A stretch of 64,000 nucleotides of DNA from Macrococcus epidermidis. Its GTDB lineage: Bacteria; Bacillota; Bacilli; Staphylococcales; Staphylococcaceae. The stretch covers positions 29,459 to 93,458 of the forward strand of contig NZ_PZJH01000007.1 of the NCBI RefSeq assembly GCF_003259695.1, written 5' to 3'. Both the position numbers and the translations under genes were made by a program. Position 1 is the stretch's first letter. Every line of letters begins with the position of its first letter. Positions 32,188 to 40,552 of the stretch are shown here, piece by piece. The notes below the pieces were generated by a model, which saw only the letters and a program-made list of their open reading frames with translations, searched no databases and was not told where the DNA came from.

Positions 32188-33028
32188 AGGTTTAGGTAAA
32201 GGATTAGGAAGGGGCTTAGATGCACTTTTCCAGGAAAACCAGCAGGATGAATTAGTAGAAGATATCAGTCTTTCAGAATTACGACCAAATCCATATCAGC
32301 CGCGTCATGAATTTGATGAGCAGGCATTGAACGAATTAAGTGAATCGATTAAGGTGCATGGTGTACTGCAACCTATCGTTGTACGTAAGTCAGTGAAAGG
32401 TTATGACATTGTTGTAGGTGAAAGACGTTTTAGAGCGAGTAAATTAGCAGGTAAAGTAAAGATTCCGGCAATCGTTAAGCAATTAACTGATACACAAATG
32501 ATGGAACTTGCGGTGATTGAGAATTTACAGCGTGAAGATTTAAATCCACTGGAGGAAGCGAAGAGCTATCAATTTCTAATGGATAAATTGAATTTAACAC
32601 AAGCTGAAACAGCAGATCGTTTAGGTAAATCAAGACCGTATATTGCGAATATGCTGCGTCTTATGAATTTACCACATGCGGTTAAAGATTTAATTGATCA
32701 AAAGAAAATTTCAGGCGGACATGGACGTACATTACTTGGACTAAAATCAGAAGAAGAAATGATTTCAGTTGCTAAAAAAGTAATCGCTGAATCGATGAGC
32801 GTACGTGAACTAGAAAAATATATTAAAGATTTAAATCATACAGAAGCTAAGCCGAAGAAAGAAAAGAAAAAACCAGTGTTTCTTGTGAAACATGAAGAAA
32901 ACTTAAAGCGTCATTTAGGAACAAAAGTTGAAATTTCTAAATCACGTAAAAAAGGAAAAATTGCAATAGAGTTTACTTCTGAAGAAGAGTTTAATCGTCT
33001 TATTGCATTGTTAGAGAATACACAGTAG
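32180..33028 (+). CDS. parB: Chromosome partitioning protein ParB (Spo0J)
   Basis: CTP-dependent clamp that loads at parS and spreads, recruiting SMC. About 282 residues beginning MARGLGKGLGRGLDALF, the ParA-stimulating N-terminus. GERRFRASK is near residue 78 and the HTH TQAETADRLGKSRPYIANML near 143. The ATG at 32180 sits 9 bases after GAGGAGG and inside the end of parA (8-base overlap), so the longer reading from TTG at 32171 is unlikely. Confidence 0.96.
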   Translation: MARGLGKGLGRGLDALFQENQQDELVEDISLSELRPNPYQPRHEFDEQALNELSESIKVHGVLQPIVVRKSVKGYDIVVGERRFRASKLAGKVKIPAIVKQLTDTQMMELAVIENLQREDLNPLEEAKSYQFLMDKLNLTQAETADRLGKSRPYIANMLRLMNLPHAVKDLIDQKKISGGHGRTLLGLKSEEEMISVAKKVIAESMSVRELEKYIKDLNHTEAKPKKEKKKPVFLVKHEENLKRHLGTKVEISKSRKKGKIAIEFTSEEEFNRLIALLENTQ

Positions 33029-33037
33029 GTGAATGTA

Positions 33038-33925
33038 GTGAACGATATTATGAATGAAATAGAAAGTACCTTTTTTGATTCAAAACTATGGATTAGTATT
33101 GGGACAGATATTTTATGGTCGATTATTTTATTGTTATTCGCCGTTATTGTCATTAGAGTCGTACATAAATTCATTGAACAATTTTTTAGAGTAAGGCGTA
33201 AAACATATTTATCCCAATCAACGAAGCGTGACACAACTTTGATTAAACTACTGCAAAGTATTGCATCGTATGTGATTTGGTTTATCGTATTAACGACAAT
33301 ACTGAGTAACTTTGGTGTGAAAGTCGAAAGTATTATTGCGGGGGCTGGTATTGCGGGTATCGCCATTGGGTTTGGAGCACAAACTTTGGTCAAAGATGTT
33401 ATTACTGGCTTTTTTATTATCTTTGAAAATCAATTTGATGTTGGAGATTATGTTAGAATAAATACAACAGGTACTACTGTTGCAGAGGGGACTGTTCAAT
33501 CTATTGGTCTCCGTTCAACACGTATTAAATCTTTTACAGGTGAACTTACGATTTTGCCTAATGGCACAATGAATGAAATTGTAAACTTCTCGGTGAATAA
33601 CTCGATTGCAATCTTCGATATTTCCGTATCAAGTGAAGAAAATATTTCGCATATAGAATCAATATTGCAGCCGTATTTACTAACATTACCTGAGAAATAT
33701 GTTGATTTAGTAAAAGCACCTGAAATGTTAGGTGTTGAAATGGTTAGTGCAGGAGAAACAAAAATAAGAATGTCGGCAGAAACTTTACCGAATAATCATG
33801 TGAAAGTTTCAAGAATATTACGTGGTGATATTAAAGAATTTTTAGATCAAAATGGCATTCACGTACCTATGCCACGTGTTGTTATGTACAATCAACCAAA
33901 TAAGGATGATCACAATGCAAAATGA
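33038..33925 (+). CDS. Small-conductance mechanosensitive channel (MscS/YkuT-like)
   Basis: Membrane channel that opens under osmotic downshock. About 295 residues with three membrane helices (about 20-40, 75-95, 105-125). The pore-lining helix AGAGIAGIAIGFGAQTLVKD is followed by the beta domain with FIIFENQFDVGDYV. Start candidates are GTG 33029, GTG 33038 and ATG 33050; AGGTG spacing favours 33038. The parB-mscS-DUF951-ychF order is conserved in staphylococci. Confidence 0.9.
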   Translation: MNDIMNEIESTFFDSKLWISIGTDILWSIILLLFAVIVIRVVHKFIEQFFRVRRKTYLSQSTKRDTTLIKLLQSIASYVIWFIVLTTILSNFGVKVESIIAGAGIAGIAIGFGAQTLVKDVITGFFIIFENQFDVGDYVRINTTGTTVAEGTVQSIGLRSTRIKSFTGELTILPNGTMNEIVNFSVNNSIAIFDISVSSEENISHIESILQPYLLTLPEKYVDLVKAPEMLGVEMVSAGETKIRMSAETLPNNHVKVSRILRGDIKEFLDQNGIHVPMPRVVMYNQPNKDDHNAK

Positions 33926-34106
33926 TTATGAATTAAATACAATTGTTGAAATGAAGAAACCACATGCATGTGGAGAGAAACTGTTTAAAGTAATTCGTTT
34001 AGGTGCGGATATCCGTATTAAATGTGAAGGTTGCGGTCGTAGTATTATGTTGCCAAGACAAGAATTCAATAAAAAAATTAAAAAGATAACGGCACAGGCC
34101 GAATAA
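33915..34106 (+). CDS. DUF951 small zinc-ribbon-like protein
   Basis: A 63-residue protein, MQNDYELNTIVEMKKPHACG..., with Cys19 after a histidine and a later CEGC pair (Cys37, Cys40), suggesting metal binding. Function unknown. I start at ATG 33915 (AAGGAT upstream), overlapping the mscS end by 11 bases. A longer open frame upstream is only the alternate frame of mscS. Confidence 0.9.
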   Translation: MQNDYELNTIVEMKKPHACGEKLFKVIRLGADIRIKCEGCGRSIMLPRQEFNKKIKKITAQAE

Positions 34107-34118
34107 GGAGAAGAAATT

Positions 34119-35219
34119 ATGGCTTTAACAGCAGGAATTGTAGGATTACCAAACGTAGGAAAATCAACATTATTTAATGCAATTACAAAGGCAGGAGCAC
34201 TTGCAGCGAACTATCCGTTTGCTACGATTGATCCTAACGTTGGTATCGTTGAAGTACCAGACGTACGTTTAGATAAATTAACTGAATTAGTAACACCTAA
34301 AAAGACAGTACCAACAGCATTTGAATTTACTGATATCGCTGGTATCGTTAAAGGTGCTTCTAAAGGTGAAGGGTTAGGAAATAAATTCTTATCTCATATC
34401 CGTGATGTTGACGCAATTTGTCAAGTTGTTCGTGCATTTGAAGATGAGAATATCACGCATGTATCAGGAACAGTAAATCCTGTTGATGATATCGAAGTTA
34501 TCAATATGGAGTTAATCTTAGCGGATTTAGAATCTGTTGAGAAACGTTACGCACGTGTTCAGAAGATGGCAAAACAAAAAGATAAAGATGCAATGGTTGA
34601 AGAATCAATCTTAGCAATTATTAAAGAAGCTCTAGAAAATGAACGTCCTGCAAGAAGTATTGAATTTTCTCCGGAACAAGAGAAAATTGTTAAAGGTATG
34701 CACTTGTTAACTGCAAAGCCAATGCTATATGTGGCAAATGTATCTGAAGATGATTTAGTGGCAGGCGAAGAAAATGAACATGTAAAAGCAATTAAAGCAT
34801 ATGCTGATAATGAAGGTTCACAAGTCATTGTTATCAGTGCGCGTATTGAAGAAGAGTTAGCGGCATTAGATGAAGAAGATAAAAAAGAATATTTAGCAGA
34901 TTTGGGTATTGAAGAATCTGGGTTAGATAAATTGATCAAAGCTTCATATCATTTATTAGGTCTTGCTACTTACTTTACAGCTGGTGTACAAGAAGTGCGT
35001 GCGTGGACGTTTAAACGTGGTATGACTGCACCACAATGTGCAGGAATCATTCATACTGACTTTGAACGTGGATTTATCAGAGCAGAAACTGTAAGCTATG
35101 ATGATTTAATTGAACATAATGGTATGACTGCTGCAAAAGAAGCGGGTCGTGTACGTTTAGAAGGAAAAGATTATATCATGCAGGATGGCGACGTTGTTCA
35201 TTTTAGATTTAACGTATAA
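34119..35219 (+). CDS. ychF: Redox-regulated ATPase/GTPase YchF (OLA1 family)
   Basis: Obg-family P-loop protein that prefers ATP and binds ribosomes. At 366 residues. The P-loop [14 protein letters not shown] is at 8-21, G3 [10 protein letters not shown] near 69, and a C-terminal TGS domain is present ([20 protein letters not shown]). The ATG follows AAGGAG by 7 bases. Single unbroken frame. Confidence 0.98.
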   Translation: MALTAGIVGLPNVGKSTLFNAITKAGALAANYPFATIDPNVGIVEVPDVRLDKLTELVTPKKTVPTAFEFTDIAGIVKGASKGEGLGNKFLSHIRDVDAICQVVRAFEDENITHVSGTVNPVDDIEVINMELILADLESVEKRYARVQKMAKQKDKDAMVEESILAIIKEALENERPARSIEFSPEQEKIVKGMHLLTAKPMLYVANVSEDDLVAGEENEHVKAIKAYADNEGSQVIVISARIEEELAALDEEDKKEYLADLGIEESGLDKLIKASYHLLGLATYFTAGVQEVRAWTFKRGMTAPQCAGIIHTDFERGFIRAETVSYDDLIEHNGMTAAKEAGRVRLEGKDYIMQDGDVVHFRFNV

Positions 35220-35240
35220 TTAAACAAACAGGAGCATAGC

Positions 35241-35564
35241 ATGCAACCATTAAAACGAATCATATACTGTATCAAAATTATTATTAAGTCTGAAGATAAA
35301 GTAAACCCGATGTACCATGTTACATATCATTATTTAGTACAGGCAGTATCATTATCTGAACCGGTGAAACTAAATGATTCAATCTATAATAAAGTCTCGT
35401 TTCCAAGGACTGCGATACGCTATTTAGACATTATTGAAACAGATGAAATAAATCCTGATGATTCAGATTATGAAGAATATGTATATTTGCATCGCACTGG
35501 TGATATTAAATTATTCTATTCAAAAGAACTGGTGACTTATCAATTAAATGAAGTTCATCAGTAA
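35241..35564 (+). CDS. Conserved-type hypothetical protein, 107 residues
   Basis: I do not recognise the family. The frame starts MQPLKRIIYCIKIIIK after a CAGGAG site, has a basic hydrophobic N-terminus, then an acidic middle (DEINPDDSDYEEYVY). No signal peptide cleavage site or catalytic motif is seen. It lies 21 bases after ychF on the same strand and before the rpsF promoter, so it is probably co-transcribed with ychF. Codon use resembles its neighbours, supporting a real gene. Confidence 0.7.
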   Translation: MQPLKRIIYCIKIIIKSEDKVNPMYHVTYHYLVQAVSLSEPVKLNDSIYNKVSFPRTAIRYLDIIETDEINPDDSDYEEYVYLHRTGDIKLFYSKELVTYQLNEVHQ

Positions 35565-35580
35565 TTTATAAAACAAATGA

Positions 35581-35687
35581 TTGATGAAAAAAGTAAACTA
35601 TGCTATAATTCTCTATTGTGAGTAATGAAAATTATTCCTTGCTTTATTAAATAATAAAGCCGCATAGACCATAAGGAGGTGTAAAAG
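35581..35687 (+). promoter_or_regulatory. rpsF promoter and leader
   Basis: TTGATG (35581-35586), 17 bases, TATAAT (35604-35609), with an extended TGC before the minus-10. The 70-base leader contains a small hairpin (CTTTATT/AATAAAG) next to CCG, which might be the S6:S18-binding autoregulatory element known from Firmicute rpsF leaders; that part is tentative. Confidence 0.6.
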
Positions 35688-35978
35688 ATGAGAAAATACG
35701 AAATTATGTATGTCGTACGTCCGAACATTGAGGAAGATGCTAAGAAAGCTTTAATCGAGCGTTTCGAAGAAATTCTTACTTCTAACGGAGCGGAAATCAT
35801 CGAATCAAAGGATTGGGGTAAACGTCGTTTAGCTTACGAAATCAACGATTTTAAAGAAGGTTTCTACCAAATCGTTAAAGTAAACTCAACTGATGCTGCT
35901 ACAAACGAATTCGATCGTTTAGCAAAAATCAACGATGACATTATCCGTCATATCGTTATACGCGAAGAAGAAAAATAA
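35688..35978 (+). CDS. rpsF: 30S ribosomal protein S6
   Basis: Binds the central domain of 16S rRNA as a heterodimer with S18. At 96 residues, beginning [17 protein letters not shown], complete ferredoxin-like fold. AAGGAGGTG precedes the ATG. First gene of the rpsF-ssb-rpsR operon. Confidence 0.98.
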   Translation: MRKYEIMYVVRPNIEEDAKKALIERFEEILTSNGAEIIESKDWGKRRLAYEINDFKEGFYQIVKVNSTDAATNEFDRLAKINDDIIRHIVIREEEK

Positions 35979-36002
35979 ACCTAACATGTGGGGGCGATTT
36001 AT

Positions 36003-36533
36003 TTGCTTAACCGAGTTGTATTAGTAGGTCGTTTAACAAAAGATCCAGAATACAGAGTCACACCATCAGGCGTGTCAGTAGCTACATTTACATTAGCAGT
36101 TAATCGCACATTTACAAATGCGCAAGGAGAGAGACAAGCTGATTTTATCAATTGTGTCGTTTTCCGTAAACAAGCAGAAAATGTGAATAACTTCTTAAAC
36201 AAAGGTAGTTTAGCTGGGGTAGATGGCAGATTGCAATCACGTAGTTATGATAATCAAGAAGGCCGTAGAGTATATGTAACGGAAGTAATTTGTGATTCAG
36301 TACAGTTCTTAGAACCGAAGAATGCAAATCAAAACCGTTCAAATAATGACCCGAGTCAAGACTATTCAAGTTATGATCAAGGTGATTATGGACAACAATC
36401 TCAAGGTCAAAATTATCAATCAAATTATAATAACAACAATCAACAACAGTCTAATACATCAGCACCATCAACGAATCCATTTGCAAATGCAACTGGACCG
36501 ATTGATATTAGTGATGATGATTTACCGTTCTAA
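36003..36533 (+). CDS. ssb: Single-stranded DNA-binding protein
   Basis: Coats single-stranded DNA at forks and recruits repair proteins. An OB fold covers residues 1-105, then a glutamine/asparagine-rich linker and the acidic C-terminal tip DISDDDLPF that binds partner proteins. The start is TTG at 36003, giving [18 protein letters not shown] as in staphylococci, with GGGGGCG upstream; the in-frame GTG at 35988 would overlap that ribosome site. 176 residues. Confidence 0.97.
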   Translation: MLNRVVLVGRLTKDPEYRVTPSGVSVATFTLAVNRTFTNAQGERQADFINCVVFRKQAENVNNFLNKGSLAGVDGRLQSRSYDNQEGRRVYVTEVICDSVQFLEPKNANQNRSNNDPSQDYSSYDQGDYGQQSQGQNYQSNYNNNNQQQSNTSAPSTNPFANATGPIDISDDDLPF

Positions 36534-36566
36534 TAAAGAAAATTGTAAGTAAGGGAGGCAACAATC

Positions 36567-36809
36567 ATGGCAGGTGGACCAAGAAGAGGCGGTCGTCGTC
36601 GTAAAAAGGTTTGTTATTTCACAGCAAACGGAATTACACATATCGACTATAAAGAAGTAGAAATGCTTAAAAAATTCATTTCTGAACGCGGTAAAATTTT
36701 ACCACGTCGTGTAACAGGAACTTCAGCTAAATACCAACGTATGTTAACTGTAGCAATCAAACGTGCACGTCATATGGCATTATTACCATATGTTAAAGAT
36801 GAGCAATAA
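36567..36809 (+). CDS. rpsR: 30S ribosomal protein S18
   Basis: Partner of S6 in the 30S platform. At 80 residues, basic, beginning [18 protein letters not shown] and ending [17 protein letters not shown] precedes the ATG. Last gene of the operon. Confidence 0.98.
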   Translation: MAGGPRRGGRRRKKVCYFTANGITHIDYKEVEMLKKFISERGKILPRRVTGTSAKYQRMLTVAIKRARHMALLPYVKDEQ

Positions 36810-36820
36810 GATATAATTTA

Positions 36821-36856
36821 TAAGCTGCAATCCATTAGGATTGCAGCTTATTTTTT
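36821..36856 (+). terminator. Terminator after rpsR
   Basis: Perfect arms TAAGCTGCAATCC (36821-36833) and complement (36838-36850), followed by T6. Confidence 0.92.
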
Positions 36857-36947
36857 ATGTTCATCAAATATTCAAAAAATTTATATTTAATTCATATTTA
36901 TTATAAAAATTTAATGTAAATTGTAGTGTCATTTTACAATTAAAATG

Positions 36948-36976
36948 TTGAAATTGTTATAAAAAGTAAATATAAT
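36948..36976 (+). promoter_or_regulatory. Promoter of the yfbU-like gene
   Basis: TTGAAA (36948-36953) and a perfect TATAAT (36971-36976) with a 17-base spacer in an otherwise AT-rich gap. Confidence 0.65.
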
Positions 36977-37039
36977 AAATTTTGTAATTATTAATATCTT
37001 TTGATAATTACATAAAATTTAGGAGGGAGGTTGACCGAT

Positions 37040-37588
37040 ATGAACAATTGGCTGGATACAAATCATTCATTTGAATTGAATCCATTTAACCGATTGATTT
37101 TGTACAAAATCTATCAAATCTTAGAAAAGCTTGATCCACCTAATGCTGAAATGCATCGATTACATCAGAAGATTGTGAGAGATGGTCTTGACACTCAAAA
37201 TCATATTCTGCTGGAAGAACTGGCATTAGAATATGAAAAAATACCTTCTTATGTAACAGAATTTGTGGAAGCAGTAATTTCTATGTATGCACATATGACA
37301 AAGTCATATATGGCACTTACAAAAAGTGAGGTTGAAGTATTAAAAGAGCATCCTTATTTTTCTTTCTTAGGATTTAATCTTAACGAAGAAACGGATTACG
37401 AGTTATACGCATTCTTTTATCTTCATGAAATGCGCCATTATGAAGGAAAGCTAGATTTATCACTATTTAGCACGCTTCCAAAAAAACCGTTAAGCATCAA
37501 AGCTTATCAAGGTATGTTAGATGTTTATGAGCATCACAAAATAAACTCGTACCTTTCATTTGAAGTGCTATGTAAAATATTAAAGTAG
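37040..37588 (+). CDS. YfbU family protein
   Basis: A 182-residue cytoplasmic protein. The stretch FNRLILYKIYQILEKLDPPN and the later FLGFNLNEETDYELY, with the final NSYLSFEVLCKIL, match the E. coli YfbU family (UPF0304) by pattern. The family's biochemical function is unknown; the E. coli member has been tied to stress-related death phenotypes. I start at ATG 37040, nine bases after GGAGGGAGG; the in-frame TTG at 37031 is too close to it. Single gene with its own promoter. Confidence 0.75.
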   Translation: MNNWLDTNHSFELNPFNRLILYKIYQILEKLDPPNAEMHRLHQKIVRDGLDTQNHILLEELALEYEKIPSYVTEFVEAVISMYAHMTKSYMALTKSEVEVLKEHPYFSFLGFNLNEETDYELYAFFYLHEMRHYEGKLDLSLFSTLPKKPLSIKAYQGMLDVYEHHKINSYLSFEVLCKILK

Positions 37589-37599
37589 CTATACATAAT

Positions 37600-37648
37600 C
37601 ATAAAAAATAAAAATAAGAGATATATAGATGTTGTCTATATATCTCTT
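37600..37648 (-). terminator. Terminator after the GNAT gene
   Basis: Perfect 13-base arms (37616-37628, 37636-37648; AAGAGATATATAG). On the minus strand it is followed by ATTTTTATTTTTTAT. It may also halt the convergent yfbU-like transcript. Confidence 0.75.
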
Positions 37649-37649
37649 G

Positions 37650-38258
37650 TTACATTTCAGCTAATAAATGATCGATTGTTTTAGGGTCAATATTATTACA
37701 TTGAATATATTTAACACGATAAATATGTTCGATTGCTGTTCGTGCCTCTGTTTTATTGCTTGTTTTTAAATACAAATTCATTGGTACAGGATCGTCTTCA
37801 TGTAGACCGGGTTGATGATAATTGAAGTCTGTTTTTGAAAAACCAAATTTCTTATAAAATGAGTCAAGTGGGCTATTACCATCGCCATCTTTTTCACATT
37901 CGAGCATAATATGTTCGAGTACAGTACCATTATTCTCACAAAGTTTCACCATAATATCTTCAGCCTCATCCATAAGCTGACGCGCTATTTGTTTACCACG
38001 TACTTCTGGATTTACAACAAGATATACGATGTAGCCAATACGATATGTCACTTCTAAATGGAATGCAATAAACCCATACAATGTATCATCCTCATAAGCG
38101 GCGATAAAATGATAACGTTCTTCATCTTTTCTTTTAACATTAAAAGATTGTGTAAATACTTCAATAGGTTCTCGGATTTCATAATCAAATTCAGCATTAT
38201 ATAAATCCATACATTGCTGAAAATAATGATCCGGTTCTGTAAGATGTAAAAATTTCAT
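37650..38258 (-). CDS. GNAT-family N-acetyltransferase
   Basis: A 202-residue single-domain GNAT enzyme; acetyl-CoA binding motif A is visible as LVVNPEVRGKQIARQLMDEAE near residues 80-100, and the beta6-7 part as SFYKKFGFSKTDF near 133-145. The C-terminal 35 residues are an extra lysine-rich tail. The substrate cannot be predicted. It runs opposite to its flanking rightward genes. Confidence 0.85.
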   Translation of the reverse strand: MKFLHLTEPDHYFQQCMDLYNAEFDYEIREPIEVFTQSFNVKRKDEERYHFIAAYEDDTLYGFIAFHLEVTYRIGYIVYLVVNPEVRGKQIARQLMDEAEDIMVKLCENNGTVLEHIMLECEKDGDGNSPLDSFYKKFGFSKTDFNYHQPGLHEDDPVPMNLYLKTSNKTEARTAIEHIYRVKYIQCNNIDPKTIDHLLAEM

Positions 38259-38340
38259 TTTAATACTCCATTTACATTATTTAATATTCTTATTATATCA
38301 CTTCATCTCATTTAAAGCACTTTTAGAAATTCTACATAAA

Positions 38341-38367
38341 AAAAGAAAAGCCCCGAAGGGCTTTTCT
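38341..38367 (-). terminator. Terminator after the YsnF-like gene
   Basis: AGAAAAGCCC (38344-38353) and complement (38358-38367) with a four-base loop; a run of eight T follows on the minus strand. Confidence 0.88.
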
Positions 38368-38386
38368 AAAGGTTTATTTGTTGTAA

Positions 38387-39406
38387 TTAACGACGGTCAG
38401 TTAAGTCATTATCTAAATCATTACGACGGTGTGCATTTGTATCGTCGATTTCAACTTCTTCACGACGAACTTCTTCTGAAACGTGTTCAGTGTCAGTTAC
38501 ACGATTTTTCTTGATTAATAATTCTTCAGATACTACGTTTTCTTTATCGATAGATACGCGTTCTTCAGTTAAAGGGACACGGATAGTTTCTTCGTCTAAA
38601 TCGTTATCGAAGTGACCATCAGCTACTGTTTCGTTAACTTTACGACGTTCGATTGTAACTTCATCGTGAGATACTGGTACATCAAATTCTTGACGCTCAG
38701 ATACTACATTTTTGTCAATTGTAACTTCACCAGATTGAACTACATCTTTGTTAACACGTAAACGTTCTTCGTGTAATTGAATTTTTTCGTCATCTGAAAT
38801 GTCGTTACGGTCTCTTAAATCGCTATCTAAATAGTTTAAACGCTCTTCTCTTGATAAGTTGTTGTACTCTTCATAGCTTAATCCACTGTTATTGTAATTG
38901 TTATTGTTATTCATATTTACTACTTCCTCTCCATTGTTTAAGTTGTTTGTTCTGTGTTTCTCAGCATATTGTGCATCAGTCTCAGTATTTGTACTTGCTG
39001 CATACCCAAGACCAGTATGGTCAGTTTCATTAAGGTGACCTGGAACATCGTTGTGTCTTAATGTGTCGCCTTCATCTGTAGTGTAAGCATCATTATCTAC
39101 ATATAATAAGATTTTTCCGCTGTCTACAGCATTATCATACTCGACACGTTCTGATTCACTTAATTCTAATTTGTCAAACACTCGATGTTGTGGGTCTTCT
39201 CCAGTGAAGAATGCTGCTACTTTATCACCGAAAGAACCTTCAGCATCTTTAAATTGTACATCTGTGTAATCTAAAGCTGAACCATCTAATTTGTTTTTAG
39301 AAATGACATGTAAGTCATGCTCTGCAATACCTTGTGATTTTAGTTGGTCGATTCTACGTAATAAACTTTCTTCATTTAAAAATGTTTCTAAGTTTCTCAT
39401 TTTCAT
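38387..39406 (-). CDS. General stress protein with GSP17M-like and DUF2382 (YsnF) domains
   Basis: A 339-residue hydrophilic, strongly acidic protein without a signal peptide. The N-terminal 100 residues resemble the general stress protein 17M domain (IDQLKSQGIAEHDLHVIS, SGKILLYVD). A central Asn/Asp-rich linker (MNNNNNYNNS) follows, then the C-terminal DUF2382/YsnF domain (about 205-315) with the repeated pattern LHEERLRVNKD, VSHDEVTIERR, LTEERVSIDKE. Function unknown, but the family is stress-associated. A sigma-B promoter upstream fits this. Confidence 0.88.
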   Translation of the reverse strand: MKMRNLETFLNEESLLRRIDQLKSQGIAEHDLHVISKNKLDGSALDYTDVQFKDAEGSFGDKVAAFFTGEDPQHRVFDKLELSESERVEYDNAVDSGKILLYVDNDAYTTDEGDTLRHNDVPGHLNETDHTGLGYAASTNTETDAQYAEKHRTNNLNNGEEVVNMNNNNNYNNSGLSYEEYNNLSREERLNYLDSDLRDRNDISDDEKIQLHEERLRVNKDVVQSGEVTIDKNVVSERQEFDVPVSHDEVTIERRKVNETVADGHFDNDLDEETIRVPLTEERVSIDKENVVSEELLIKKNRVTDTEHVSEEVRREEVEIDDTNAHRRNDLDNDLTDRR

Positions 39407-39471
39407 CGTACCTCCAAATTGTTTGTATTGTCGTTGCTTGATGACTGTTGTTTTGTTGTTATGCTAAATAG

Positions 39472-39496
39472 ATACCCGTGAACTTAAAAGGTAAAC
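39472..39496 (-). promoter_or_regulatory. Sigma-B type promoter of the stress gene
   Basis: Minus strand GTTTAC (39496-39491), 13 bases, GGGTAT (39477-39472), which matches the sigma-B consensus GTTTAA-N12-15-GGGWAT with one change. No good sigma-A promoter is seen closer to the gene. The 39500-39735 stretch is AT-rich and shows nothing else. Confidence 0.75.
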
Positions 39497-39739
39497 ACAA
39501 ATAAAAAAGAATTTTTTCTAAATTTAGAGAATTATAAATGACATATATATAGAAGAAAAGCATACTTTTTTCATAAAAAAATTAACGAAAAAATTAAAAA
39601 TCTTTTAAAAAATATTAAGTTTTAGTGGGAATTTCATAGTTAACACGGTTATATGACCATTTAAAACATTAAATAAAATAACTAATCCAATATAAATAAA
39701 TACTGATTATTTTGAATAATGCGTCATTTTGAAGTGGTA

Positions 39740-39768
39740 TTGCTAATTGCTCATAATTTTGATATTAT
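39740..39768 (+). promoter_or_regulatory. Promoter of the xpt-pbuX-guaB-guaA leader
   Basis: TTGCTA (39740-39745), 17 bases, TATTAT (39763-39768), about 25 bases before the riboswitch aptamer. Confidence 0.55.
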
Positions 39769-39793
39769 CTATAAAATATTATTAATAAGAATA

Positions 39794-39937
39794 ACTCATA
39801 TAAATTAAAGGATATGGCTTTAGCGTTTCTACCACATTACCGTAAATGATGTGACTATGAGTAATAAAAGTTGTATTTATTTATATAAATACACGTATTA
39901 CTCATCTTAAATTTTATTTAAGATGAGTTTTTTTTAT
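39794..39937 (+). ncRNA. Guanine/hypoxanthine riboswitch with terminator
   Basis: The aptamer spans 39794-39862: P1 ACTCAT/ATGAGT, conserved GATATGG, TTTCTACC and CCGTAAAT, and GACTAT at the 3' side, with the cytosine (39855) that selects guanine over adenine. A terminator follows (arms 39900-39909 and 39919-39928, T8). The 5' arm repeats ACTCAT, so the P1 3' strand can form an antiterminator when no purine is bound. Bound guanine turns off the operon. Confidence 0.93.
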
Positions 39938-39975
39938 ATTCTTTTTCAATTTTTAATAAAGTGATGGAGGTCATT

Positions 39976-40551
39976 ATGGAATTATTACAACAAAAAGTTA
40001 AAGAAGACGGTGTAGTAATTGATGGAGGAATTTTGAAGGTTGATTCATTTTTGAACCATCAAATTGATGCTAAACTGATGCATGAAATCGGTAAAACGTT
40101 CTATGAAACGTACAAAGATGAGAATGTTACAAAAATCCTGACGATCGAAGCATCAGGTATTGCACCAGCTATTATGGCTGCATTGCATTTTGATGTTCCT
40201 TGTTTATTTGCAAAAAAGGCACAGCCTAGTACTTTAACAGAAGAAGTTTATCAGACTGATATTCATTCTTATACGAAGAATAAAACGAATCATGTTATTA
40301 TCTCTAAAAAGTTTTTAAATGAAAATGACCGAGTATTAATCATTGATGATTTCTTAGCAAATGGTGAGGCGGCACTCGGATTATATGATTTAGTAGATCA
40401 AGCAGGGGCAAGTTGCGTGGGTATTGGTATCGTAGTTGAAAAAAGCTTCCAAAAAGGATACCAAAGACTAATAGATAAAGGATTAAGTGTCACAAGTTTA
40501 TGTAGAATCGCTTCTTTAGATAATAATCAAGTAACATTGGTAGGCGAATAA
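39976..40551 (+). CDS. xpt: Xanthine phosphoribosyltransferase
   Basis: Salvages xanthine (and guanine) to XMP with PRPP. At 191 residues, starting MELLQQKVKEDG at ATG 39976, six bases after GGAGG. The PRPP-binding motif is VLIIDDFLANGEA near residues 125-137. Followed at 1 base by pbuX; purine salvage operon under the riboswitch. Confidence 0.97.
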   Translation: MELLQQKVKEDGVVIDGGILKVDSFLNHQIDAKLMHEIGKTFYETYKDENVTKILTIEASGIAPAIMAALHFDVPCLFAKKAQPSTLTEEVYQTDIHSYTKNKTNHVIISKKFLNENDRVLIIDDFLANGEAALGLYDLVDQAGASCVGIGIVVEKSFQKGYQRLIDKGLSVTSLCRIASLDNNQVTLVGE

Positions 40552-40552
40552 G

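Noticed and set aside
36322..36552. Alternative frame inside ssb and its downstream gap
   Set aside because: It arises from the Gln/Asn-rich linker codons of ssb read out of frame.
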